Positions 1-5,402 are shown, counted from the stretch's first letter. The stretch is 8,439 nucleotides of DNA from Actinomycetospora sp. (GCA_025925615.1 JAICLN010000185.1:1-8439), one strand, 5' to 3'. Numbers and translations: made by a program. The notes: a model not told the origin generated them from the letters alone.

Positions 1-2
1 GA

Positions 3-737
3 GGCCGCCCCCGCGACCGCCGACCGCTTGACCTGGGCGCGGGCCACCGAGCCGAGCTGGTGGTGGCGCACCGCGGTGCCCACCCGACCGACGTCGAGGG
101 CGCCCTGGCGCTGCCGGGCGGCGGCATCGTGCGTCGCGTGCCCTGGCCGTCCGAGACGACGTCGGTCGACCTGCTGGTGCCCCGCGCGCAGGTGGTCGAC
201 TGGTGGGAGCGGCTGCGGGGCGCGGGAGCGGCCGCGGCCGGTCTGGACGCGTTCGAGGCGCTGCGGGTGGCCTCGCTGCGCCCGCGCCTGGGCTTCGACA
301 CCGACGACCGCACGATCCCCCACGAGGTCGGCTGGATCGGCTCGGCGGTGCACCTGACGAAGGGCTGCTACCGCGGCCAGGAGACGGTCTCGCGGGTGGC
401 GAACCTCGGGCGCCCGCCGCGGCAGATGGTGCTGCTGCACCTCGCCTCGGGCGACGACGCCCTGCCGCCGCCCGGCACCCCGGTGCTGTCCGCCGAGGGC
501 GGCCGCGCCGTCGGGCGGGTGGGCACCGCGGTGCGCCACCACGAGCTCGGCTCGGTGGCGCTCGCCCTGGTCAAGCGGTCGGCGGTCGCGGGGGCGGCCT
601 CCGGTCCCGCCACGCTGTGGGTGGCCGACGACCGGGACGAGGGCGTGCCCGGACCGGCGACCGTCGACCCGGATTCGGTTCCGCCGGACTCCGGGGAGCC
701 GCCGGGGCGGGCGGCGGTGCGTCGGCTGCACGGATGA
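3..737 (+). CDS. ygfZ: Folate-binding protein YgfZ (GcvT-like), 3' part
   Basis: The reading frame is open from the left edge, so the start lies outside the window; about 244 C-terminal residues are visible. The diagnostic motif is K-G-C-Y-R-G-Q-E at 360-383, the YgfZ signature with the conserved cysteine. It is preceded by an LRPRLGFD/IPHEVGW-type stretch typical of GcvT/YgfZ folds. Known for the family: a tetrahydrofolate-dependent cytosolic protein that supports assembly or repair of Fe-S clusters. The last ~40 residues are Pro/Gly/Asp-rich and look poorly conserved. The stop (TGA 735-737) overlaps the next start in an ATGA, so the two genes are probably translationally coupled. The orthologue also lies near DUF3073 and purM/purF in mycobacteria, which supports the call. 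Confidence 0.92.
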   Translation, partial: GRPRDRRPLDLGAGHRAELVVAHRGAHPTDVEGALALPGGGIVRRVPWPSETTSVDLLVPRAQVVDWWERLRGAGAAAAGLDAFEALRVASLRPRLGFDTDDRTIPHEVGWIGSAVHLTKGCYRGQETVSRVANLGRPPRQMVLLHLASGDDALPPPGTPVLSAEGGRAVGRVGTAVRHHELGSVALALVKRSAVAGAASGPATLWVADDRDEGVPGPATVDPDSVPPDSGEPPGRAAVRRLHG

Positions 738-1672
738 CGTCGCTGGTCACGCGGGCCGAGGTGGACGCCGCGGCCGCGGTGCTCGCCGGCGTCGCGGTCC
801 GGACGGCCGTCGAGCCCCTCGCGGCCGTGCCGGGCCTGGCCCTCAAACGGGAGGACACCCAGCCGATCGGCGCCTTCAAGCTGCGCGGGGCGTTCCACGC
901 GGCGTCGCGGCTGGCGCCGGAGGTCCGGGCCGCGGGCCTCGTCACGCACTCGTCGGGCAACCACGGCCGCGCGCTGGCCTGGGCGGCTGCCCGGCTGGGC
1001 GTCCCGGTGACGGTGGTGGTCCCCGACGACGCCGTGGCCGCGAAGGTGGAGGCGATGGCCGCCCTGGGGGCGCGCCTCGTGCGGGTGCCCGCCGACGAGC
1101 GGGAGCAGGCGGCCGACGCCGTCGCCGCCGAGACCGGCGGCGCGCTCGTCCCGCCCTACGACCACCGCGACGTCATCGCCGGCCAGGGCACCGTCGGCGT
1201 CGAGATCCTCGCCCAGGTATTCGACGTCGACCGGGTCCTCGTCCCGGTCGGCGGCGGGGGCCTGATCTCGGGGATCGCCGCGGCGCTCGCCGGCACCGGG
1301 GTCCCGGTCGTGGGCGTGGAGCCGGAGCTCGCCGGGGACGCGGCGGCGTCGAAGCGCGACGGGCACCTGGTGCGCTGGGACCGGGCCCGGGTGGCCCGCA
1401 CCGCAGCGGACGGGCTGCGGGCCGCGCGCCTCGGGGAGCTCACGTGGCCCCACGTCGAGGCGCTCGTGGACGACGTCGTCACGGTTCCGGAGGCGGCGGT
1501 CGAGCAGGCGGCGCGGCTGCTGCACGCGGCCGGCGTCCCCGCCGAGGCGAGCGGCGCGGTCGCGACCGCGGGGGCCCTCACGTACCCCGACCTCGTCGGG
1601 ACCCGGACGGTCGCGGTCGTCAGCGGTCGGAACGCCGACCCCACCTGGGTGGCGCAGGTCCTCGCGGCGTGA
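734..1672 (+). CDS. PLP-dependent threonine/serine dehydratase family protein (fold type II)
   Basis: 312 residues. The start is ATG 734, overlapping the ygfZ stop by 4 bp (ATGA); an open frame continues upstream but has no family similarity. Motifs in order: F-K-L-R-G-A at 48-53 with Schiff-base Lys49; S-S-G-N-H-G at 73-78 (substrate carboxylate loop); the glycine-rich phosphate cradle G-G-G-G-L-I-S-G at 173-180; and a C-terminal S-G-R-N motif that contacts the pyridine ring. This is the catalytic core of threonine ammonia-lyase, serine dehydratase and serine racemase, without the C-terminal ACT regulatory domain of biosynthetic IlvA. A catabolic or housekeeping deaminase producing 2-oxobutyrate or pyruvate is therefore most likely. 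Serine racemase or another beta-eliminating activity cannot be excluded from sequence. No Shine-Dalgarno is visible, in keeping with coupling to ygfZ. Confidence 0.88.
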   Translation: MTSLVTRAEVDAAAAVLAGVAVRTAVEPLAAVPGLALKREDTQPIGAFKLRGAFHAASRLAPEVRAAGLVTHSSGNHGRALAWAAARLGVPVTVVVPDDAVAAKVEAMAALGARLVRVPADEREQAADAVAAETGGALVPPYDHRDVIAGQGTVGVEILAQVFDVDRVLVPVGGGGLISGIAAALAGTGVPVVGVEPELAGDAAASKRDGHLVRWDRARVARTAADGLRAARLGELTWPHVEALVDDVVTVPEAAVEQAARLLHAAGVPAEASGAVATAGALTYPDLVGTRTVAVVSGRNADPTWVAQVLAA

Positions 1673-1752
1673 CGACCGGCGCCCGCTCGGGGTCGTCCGG
1701 TCGACGCGCACCCCGCTCGGGTGGGTGACAGCGCGGGGGCGCGTCCCGCACC

Positions 1753-2334
1753 ATGGTGGTCATGATCGAGTTCCGACAGGGCGGTCGGCGGCGTATCGAC
1801 CGCGTCCTCGACCCCGGATTCCTGGCGGCGATCGGGGACCGGTCGATGGAGGAGCTCCGGGCGATGCGCGACGACGCCGCCCAGGAGGAGACCGACCTCT
1901 CCTACCTCCGCCGCCTGCTGCACGCCCGCATGGACATCGTCCGCTTCGAGGAGCACCGCCGGGCGGACGGCACGGAGGACGACGGCGGCTCGGTGATGGA
2001 CGCGCTGCCGCGGATCCTCGCCGACAACGCCATCGGGCCGGCCGCCGGACGCGGGCGCCACCAGACGGTGGAGCCGTCCCGGGCGGAGTCGCACCGCCGC
2101 CACGTGGAGGCCCTGCTCGGCGACACCGGCCTGTCCGACGTCGCGGCCCTCTCCGACGGCGAGCTCACCGAGTGCACCGAGGCCTACTCCGCCGAGGAGG
2201 CCTCGGTGTCCGACCACCGCATCCGCGTGCAGCAGGTCATGGACGCCTGCAACGACGAGATCGGCCGCCGGTACCGCGAGGGGTCGGCCTCGGTCGACGA
2301 GCTGCTGCGCCGGGAGCGCGAAGGAGCTCCGTAG
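1753..2334 (+). CDS. rsiG: RsiG-type c-di-GMP-responsive anti-sigma factor (aerial mycelium formation protein)
   Basis: 193 residues, helical and charged, no membrane segment. The N-terminus carries the family-typical G-R-R-R-I-D-R-V-L (11-19). Two c-di-GMP signatures of the form E(X)3S(X)2R(X)3Q(X)3D are readable. The C-terminal one is perfect: Glu149, Ser153, Arg156, Gln160, Asp164. The N-terminal one is Glu46, Ser50, Arg53, His57, Asp61, with His replacing Gln. In Streptomyces, RsiG loaded with c-di-GMP sequesters the sporulation sigma factor WhiG; the partner here is presumably a WhiG-like sigma encoded elsewhere. The start is uncertain: ATG 1753 or ATG 1762, neither with a strong Shine-Dalgarno. 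The gene lies 80 bp after the dehydratase and could be co-transcribed. It is followed at once by a palindromic element. Confidence 0.88.
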   Translation: MVVMIEFRQGGRRRIDRVLDPGFLAAIGDRSMEELRAMRDDAAQEETDLSYLRRLLHARMDIVRFEEHRRADGTEDDGGSVMDALPRILADNAIGPAAGRGRHQTVEPSRAESHRRHVEALLGDTGLSDVAALSDGELTECTEAYSAEEASVSDHRIRVQQVMDACNDEIGRRYREGSASVDELLRREREGAP

Positions 2335-2335
2335 T

Positions 2336-2407
2336 CGCGCCAAGGCGTCGTTGCTGAGTCAGCGCTCCTTCGTCGCGCTACCTCAGCCGCCGCCGGCGCG
2401 CTCCGGT
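2336..2407 (+). repeat. Palindromic 3' element, copy A
   Basis: 72-bp element beginning 1 nt after the rsiG stop, homologous to 4297-4229 on the minus strand. Both copies begin CGCGCCAAG, share CAGCGCTC, TCGCGCT, CAGCCG and CGGCGC blocks at matching distances, and end CTCCGGT; the only length difference is 3 nt. It contains the stem-loop described separately and one 16-bp unit (2392-2407). It sits between convergent genes, so a bidirectional terminator or a dispersed REP-like repeat are both possible. Confidence 0.7.
2353..2387. terminator. Terminator-like hairpin between convergent genes
   Basis: Arms GCTGAG (2353-2358) and CTCAGC (2382-2387) pair. After a 2x2 internal loop, AGCGC (2361-2365) pairs with GCGCT (2375-2379), leaving a 9-nt loop. 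It starts 18 nt after the rsiG stop and about 31 nt after the stop of the minus-strand gene. No T-tract follows, as is common for actinobacterial terminators. A competing pairing of the 3' end of rsiG (GAAGGAGC, 2320-2327) with GCTCCTTC (2364-2371) is also possible. Confidence 0.55.
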
Positions 2408-2418
2408 GGTCACCTTCA

Positions 2419-3354
2419 TCAATTGGCTCGTTCGCGGATCGCGCGGCTCGCCCAGAAGTCGCGGAGGCGCCGGTAGCTCGCCATGGCCTTCTCGGCGTCA
2501 CCCTCCCGCAGCGCGTCGAGGGCCTCCCCGACGTCCTCGGCGGAGGTGTCGGCGGCCATCGTCTCGTCGTCGAGAAGCTGCACGAGCCCGCCGTAGTCCA
2601 GCTCGACGAGCGACCCGGCGTCGAAGTGGCGCAGCCAGCGGGCGGTGTCGCGCAGGACCTCGGCCGGCCCGCCCTCGCCGAGCGCAGAGCTCAGCAGCTC
2701 GGCGGCGGAGTCCGCCCGGGCGAGCGCGTCGGCCATCGGAACCCGCCAGTAGCAGCGCCGGCGCAGCCCGGCGGCGGCCGGGGCGTCCGCCGTCGCCGGG
2801 TCGTCCCGGGCGAGGACGAGCACGCGGTCGGACGCCTCCACGAGCACGAACCACGGCAGCGGCACGGTCCAGGTGGCCGACACGACGTGGGTGGCACCCT
2901 CCCCGAGCTCCGCGACGACGGCCTCGGCGCGCAACCTCGCGGTCGGCTCCTCGTCGTGCAGCGCCGCCGCCCGCAGCACGGGCGATTCGGTGGAGAGGAA
3001 CCCGACGAGGGCCGCGGCCGCGCGCGGGCGGGTGTCGAGAGGGCAGACGAGCGTCGTGGGGCCGAAGCGCGGCGGCGACGGCGCGGCCGCCCCGGGCGCG
3101 GGGGCGTCGGCGCCGTCGGCGAGCAGGACGTCGGCCGGGCCGTCCGTGGCGGTCCCGTCGATGCGCTCACCGGGCAGCAGACGCACCGGAGCACCCAGCT
3201 GTGCCCGGAGACACACATCCCGTTCCCGCACTCCCGCCTGGGTGACCGGGACCGCGCCACGCGCCAGTCCGGCCCGCACACGCTGGGCCAACGGCCCGTC
3301 GAGTGCCCCCAACGGCTCGTAGACGCGGAGGTAGCAGGCGAAGGGGGCTGGCAC
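2419..3354 (-). CDS. Conserved-looking actinobacterial protein of unknown function
   Basis: 311 residues; I cannot assign a function. The N-terminus (M-P-A-P-F-A-C-Y-L-R-V-Y-E-P-L) resembles a type of start seen in hypothetical proteins near DUF3073 genes of actinobacteria. A low-complexity Ala/Pro stretch lies at about 80-96. It separates an N-terminal part from a mixed alpha/beta part (100-200), which contains T-T-L-V-C-P-L-D and W-T-V-P-L-P-W-F-V-L-V. The C-terminal ~100 residues look helical and acidic, ending with a basic tail. No signal peptide or membrane helix, so probably cytosolic. The start is GTG 3354: an in-frame stop lies only seven codons upstream, no other start intervenes, and no Shine-Dalgarno is seen. 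It is divergent from the DUF3073 gene (135-bp gap) and convergent with rsiG. Confidence 0.78.
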   Translation of the reverse strand: MPAPFACYLRVYEPLGALDGPLAQRVRAGLARGAVPVTQAGVRERDVCLRAQLGAPVRLLPGERIDGTATDGPADVLLADGADAPAPGAAAPSPPRFGPTTLVCPLDTRPRAAAALVGFLSTESPVLRAAALHDEEPTARLRAEAVVAELGEGATHVVSATWTVPLPWFVLVEASDRVLVLARDDPATADAPAAAGLRRRCYWRVPMADALARADSAAELLSSALGEGGPAEVLRDTARWLRHFDAGSLVELDYGGLVQLLDDETMAADTSAEDVGEALDALREGDAEKAMASYRRLRDFWASRAIRERAN

Positions 3355-3401
3355 GGGCGCGATGGTGCCATGTCACGTCGCACGGGCGTTCGGACACACG
3401 G

Positions 3402-3407
3402 TATGGT
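3402..3407 (+). promoter_or_regulatory. Possible -10 element for the DUF3073 gene
   Basis: TATGGT fits the TANNNT pattern of an actinobacterial -10 hexamer and would place the start of transcription near 3414, giving a leader of about 75 nt that includes the hairpin at 3435-3465. No convincing -35 is visible. The gap must also hold the promoter of the divergent gene starting at 3354. Confidence 0.3.
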
Positions 3408-3434
3408 GGAGCCACGAGCATTTCTATGAGAAGA

Positions 3435-3465
3435 GGGGGGCCGCCGGATCATCCGGCCGCCCCCC
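3435..3465 (+). promoter_or_regulatory. GC-rich hairpin in the DUF3073 leader
   Basis: Six Gs (3435-3440) followed by CCGCCGGA pair with TCCGGCCG followed by six Cs (3460-3465). This makes a 14-position stem with one C-C mismatch and a TCA loop. It ends 9 nt before the ribosome binding site. It is not followed by a T-tract and lies upstream of the gene, so a leader regulatory or RNA-stabilising structure is more likely than a simple terminator. The C-run could alternatively pair with the G-run of the Shine-Dalgarno (3477-3481). Confidence 0.55.
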
Positions 3466-3474
3466 GCCCTGTTC

Positions 3475-3481
3475 AAGGGGG
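3475..3481 (+). promoter_or_regulatory. Ribosome binding site of the DUF3073 gene
   Basis: AAGGGGG lies 8 nt before ATG 3490 and fixes the start. A weak local stem (CCCT 3467-3470 with AGGG 3476-3479) or the C-run of the leader hairpin could cover it. Confidence 0.65.
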
Positions 3482-3489
3482 TCATTGCC

Positions 3490-3681
3490 ATGGGACGCGG
3501 ACGAGCCAAGGCGAAGCAGACGAAGGTCGCTCGCGAACTCAAGTACAGCTCCCCGACGACCGATTTCGACGCCCTGCAGCGTGAGCTGGGAGCGGGTGAC
3601 CCGTTCTCGCGCTACACCACGAGCGACGACGACGACCACGCCGACGCCCGTAGCTCCGAGTACAGCTACGAGGAGCGCTGA
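3490..3681 (+). CDS. DUF3073 family small protein
   Basis: 63 residues. The N-terminus is strongly basic (M-G-R-G-R-A-K-A-K-Q-T-K-V-A-R-E-L-K-Y), followed by the family-typical S-P-T-T-D-F-D-A-L-Q-R-E-L segment and an acidic Asp/Ser/Glu/Tyr-rich tail from about residue 45. This is the pattern of the actinobacterial DUF3073 family, represented beside purM in mycobacteria. Function unknown; the basic N-terminus could bind nucleic acid (inference only). The start is supported by a good Shine-Dalgarno. It is convergent with purM, with the HVA1 gene in between. Confidence 0.9.
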   Translation: MGRGRAKAKQTKVARELKYSSPTTDFDALQRELGAGDPFSRYTTSDDDDHADARSSEYSYEER

Positions 3682-3739
3682 CCCCGAGCGAGGGGCCACG
3701 CCCGTCGCACGCTTCACCGCTCCGGTCTCCGGGCATCCC

Positions 3740-3778
3740 GCCCCGTCCGCACACCCACCGAGGGTGCACGGACGGGGC
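3740..3778 (+). terminator. Long hairpin after the DUF3073 gene (H1)
   Basis: GCCCCGTCCG (3740-3749) pairs perfectly with CGGACGGGGC (3769-3778). After a CA/CA internal loop, CACCC (3752-3756) pairs with GGGTG (3762-3766) around an ACCGA loop. It starts 58 nt after the DUF3073 stop. Likely a terminator without a T-tract. Its last four bases are also needed by the next hairpin. Confidence 0.6.
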
Positions 3779-3794
3779 GCACTTCGGTGCGCCC
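3775..3794 (+). terminator. UUCG-tetraloop hairpin upstream of the HVA1 gene (H2)
   Basis: GGGCGCAC (3775-3782) and GTGCGCCC (3787-3794) form a perfect 8-bp stem closed by a TTCG tetraloop. It shares 3775-3778 with H1, so the complete forms of both cannot coexist. It ends 33 nt before the HVA1 start codon. Confidence 0.6.
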
Positions 3795-3827
3795 ACGACG
3801 GGGATGTCCGGACCGGGACGGGGAGCG

Positions 3828-4046
3828 ATGGCGAAGACGTTCAGCAAGGGCGACCAGGTCCAGTGGAACTGGGGCAACGGCACGGGAGAGGCCTCCGTGA
3901 AGGAGGTCCACACCGAGCGCGTCGAGCGGACGATCGCGGGCAAGAAGCAGACCCGCAACGGCACCGACGACAATCCGGCCTACGTGCTGGAGCAGTCGGA
4001 CGGCCGACAGGTCCTCAAGCTCCACAGTGAGCTGGACAAGGCGTAG
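3828..4046 (+). CDS. DUF2945 / HVA1 Tudor-like small protein
   Basis: 72 residues from ATG 3828. Recognisable features of the 'hypervirulence associated' Tudor-like family: M-x-K-x-F-x-K-G-D-x-V-x-W-N-W-G at the N-terminus, T-G-E-A-S-V-K-E-V-H-T-E in the first strands, a basic I-A-G-K-K-Q-T-R-N turn, and the D-N-P-A-Y-V-L-E-Q-S-D-G and V-L-K-L-H-S-E-L C-terminal motifs. Small beta-barrel fold; molecular function unknown. ATG 3804 in the same frame would add eight Gly/Pro-rich residues, but homologues begin at the later methionine. A GGGA/GGGGAG purine stretch lies just upstream of 3828 at imperfect spacing. Confidence 0.85.
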   Translation: MAKTFSKGDQVQWNWGNGTGEASVKEVHTERVERTIAGKKQTRNGTDDNPAYVLEQSDGRQVLKLHSELDKA

Positions 4047-4073
4047 CGGTCCACAGATATCGTCCGTGAACAA

Positions 4074-4121
4074 GAGCACGTGGGGCATCGCAGAGCGCAC
4101 TCCGACATGCCCCGTGTGCTC
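4074..4121 (+). terminator. 15-bp terminator-like hairpin after the HVA1 gene
   Basis: GAGCAC-GT-GGGGCAT (4074-4088) pairs with ATGCCCC-GT-GTGCTC (4107-4121); the two central GT/GT positions form tandem G-U wobbles in RNA, so the 15-position stem is continuous. The loop is 18 nt. It begins 28 nt after the stop codon. No T-tract. Confidence 0.6.
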
Positions 4122-4148
4122 CTGATCATCGACGCGGGCCGGGCGGCC

Positions 4149-4244
4149 ACCGGAGCACGTGGCCACCGGAGCGCGCGGCCACCGGAGCGCGCCGACACCG
4201 GAGCGCGCCGCCACCGGAGCGCGCCGCTACCGGAGAGCGCCGCT
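4149..4244. repeat. Six tandem copies of a 16-bp unit
   Basis: Units start at 4149, 4165, 4181, 4197, 4213 and 4229, each beginning ACCGGAG. The consensus is ACCGGAGCGCGCCGCC, with divergence mainly in the last half. A period of 16 is not a multiple of three, which argues against a protein-coding repeat. The block lies between convergent genes and runs directly into palindromic element copy B, whose outer end is unit six. Single units occur at 2392-2407 (minus) and 5477-5489. Confidence 0.8.
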
Positions 4245-4297
4245 GACGGCTGGGACAGCGCGAGGAACGAGCGCTGTCCCAACGTCAGCTTGGCGCG
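4229..4297 (-). repeat. Palindromic 3' element, copy B
   Basis: 69-bp counterpart of 2336-2407, read on the minus strand. It starts 4 nt after the purM stop with CGCGCCAAG and ends CTCCGGT. From the shared CAGCGCTC block to the end, the two copies have equal length and differ at scattered positions only. It contains a strong stem-loop (4242-4289) and continues into five more 16-bp units. Confidence 0.7.
4242..4289. terminator. Strong hairpin, likely purM terminator (bidirectional)
   Basis: GCTGACG (4242-4248) pairs with CGTCAGC (4283-4289). Inside, GGGACAGCGC (4252-4261) pairs perfectly with GCGCTGTCCC (4271-4280), leaving a 9-nt loop GAGGAACGA on the plus strand. It is 12 nt from the purM stop. 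Placement and strength suggest transcription termination for purF-purM, and perhaps a backstop for plus-strand transcription from the HVA1 gene. Confidence 0.7.
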
Positions 4298-4301
4298 GGT
4301 A

Positions 4302-5402
4302 TCAGAAGCGCGGGTGGTCCCCGTGCAGCACGGCCTCGCCGGGCGCGCCCACCCCGCCGTCGGCGTTCCGGACCTCTCCGAGCACCCACGCCGGGACGTG
4401 CTTCGCCGTGAGCACCGCGAGCGCCCGGTCGACGTCCTCCGGCGGGAGGATCGCAATCATCCCGACGCCCATGTTGAACGTCGCCTCCATCTCGGCGCGC
4501 TCGACGCGTCCCCGTCCGGCGATGAGCTTGAACACCGGTGCCGGGGTCCACGTCGTGCGGTCGAGGTCCGCGCGCAGGCCGTCGGGCAGCACGCGGGCGA
4601 GGTTCGCGGCCAGCCCGCCGCCGGTGACGTGCGCGAACGTGCGCACGTCGGTCTCCGCCGCGAGCGCCAGGCAGTCCCGGGCGTAGATCCGGGTGGGGCG
4701 CAGCATCTCCTCGCCCAGCGTGTGGCCGAACTCCTCGACGTGCCCGTCGAGCGACATCCGGCCGATCTCGAGCAGCACCCGCCGGGCGAGCGAGTAGCCG
4801 TTGGAGTGCAGGCCCGACGCCGCCATCGCGACGACCTGGTCCCCGGCACGGACGCGGTCGGGCCCGAGCACCGCGTCGGCCTCGACGACCCCGACACCGG
4901 TGGCCGAGAGGTCGTAGTGGTGGGGCTCCATGACCCCGGGGTGCTCCGCGGTCTCCCCGCCGAGCAGCGCACACCCGGCGATCCGGCACCCTTCCGCGAT
5001 CCCCGAGACGATCTGCTCGACCTTCGCCGGGTCGAGCCGCCCGACCGCCAGGTAGTCCTGGAGGAACAGCGGCTCCGCGCCGCACACGACGAGGTCGTCG
5101 ACCACCATCGCGACGAGGTCGAGCCCGACCGTGTCGTGCTTGTCCGCGGCCTGCGCCACGGCGATCTTGGTGCCGACGCCGTCGGTGGAGGCGGCGAGCA
5201 GCGGCTCGGTGTACTTGGAGGTGCGCAGCGCGAACAGGCCGGCGAACCCGCCGATGCCGCCCATCACCTCGGGGCGCGACGTCGAGGCCGCGAGCGGCTT
5301 GATGCGTTCCACCGCCCGCTCGCCCGCGGCCACGTCGACCCCCGCGGCCGCGTAGGCGCCGGTGCCACGGCTGCCCCCGACCTGCTCGTCGAGGCCGGTC
5401 AC
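4302..5402 (-). CDS. purM: Phosphoribosylformylglycinamidine cyclo-ligase (AIR synthetase)
   Basis: 366 residues. Cytosolic ATP-dependent ring closure of FGAM to aminoimidazole ribotide, step 5 of de novo purine synthesis. Motifs in order: Y-A-A-A-G-V-D (17-23); G-I-G-G-F-A-G-L-F (49-57); D-G-V-G-T-K (74-79); V-D-D-L-V-V-C-G-A-E-P-L-F (101-113); the signature L-L-G-G-E-T-A-E-H-P-G (146-156); G-L-H-S-N-G-Y-S (197-204); H-V-T-G-G-G (258-263); F-N-M-G-V-G-M (309-315). Full length for the family. The start is GTG 5402, overlapping the purF stop as GTGA; no other start precedes the conserved region and no nearby Shine-Dalgarno is seen, so translation is probably coupled to purF. Confidence 0.97.
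   Translation of the reverse strand: MTGLDEQVGGSRGTGAYAAAGVDVAAGERAVERIKPLAASTSRPEVMGGIGGFAGLFALRTSKYTEPLLAASTDGVGTKIAVAQAADKHDTVGLDLVAMVVDDLVVCGAEPLFLQDYLAVGRLDPAKVEQIVSGIAEGCRIAGCALLGGETAEHPGVMEPHHYDLSATGVGVVEADAVLGPDRVRAGDQVVAMAASGLHSNGYSLARRVLLEIGRMSLDGHVEEFGHTLGEEMLRPTRIYARDCLALAAETDVRTFAHVTGGGLAANLARVLPDGLRADLDRTTWTPAPVFKLIAGRGRVERAEMEATFNMGVGMIAILPPEDVDRALAVLTAKHVPAWVLGEVRNADGGVGAPGEAVLHGDHPRF

Noticed and set aside
203..733. N-terminal extension of the dehydratase frame
   Set aside because: Open frame overlaps ygfZ in another phase with Arg/Gly/Ala-rich sequence; family similarity begins only after ATG 734.
368..1711. Long minus-strand frame opposite ygfZ and the dehydratase
   Set aside because: Arg/Asp/Gly-rich shadow; the plus strand carries the recognisable motifs.
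3435..3465. Actinobacterial 6C RNA
   Set aside because: The six-C run is in a stem arm rather than in hairpin loops, only one hairpin of this kind is present, and the gene context differs from that family.
3804..3827. Upstream ATG 3804 as start of the HVA1 gene
   Set aside because: Adds a Gly/Pro/Arg stretch absent from the family; the conserved N-terminus starts at ATG 3828.
4149..4244. CRISPR array
   Set aside because: Sixteen-bp units abut head to tail with no unique spacers and no cas genes nearby.
3980..4456. Minus-strand frame reading through palindromic element copy B and the 16-bp repeats
   Set aside because: Both palindromic elements can be translated to similar short peptides, but the frame spans a terminator hairpin, a non-triplet repeat and the end of purM. 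Nucleotide-level palindromy explains the similarity better.
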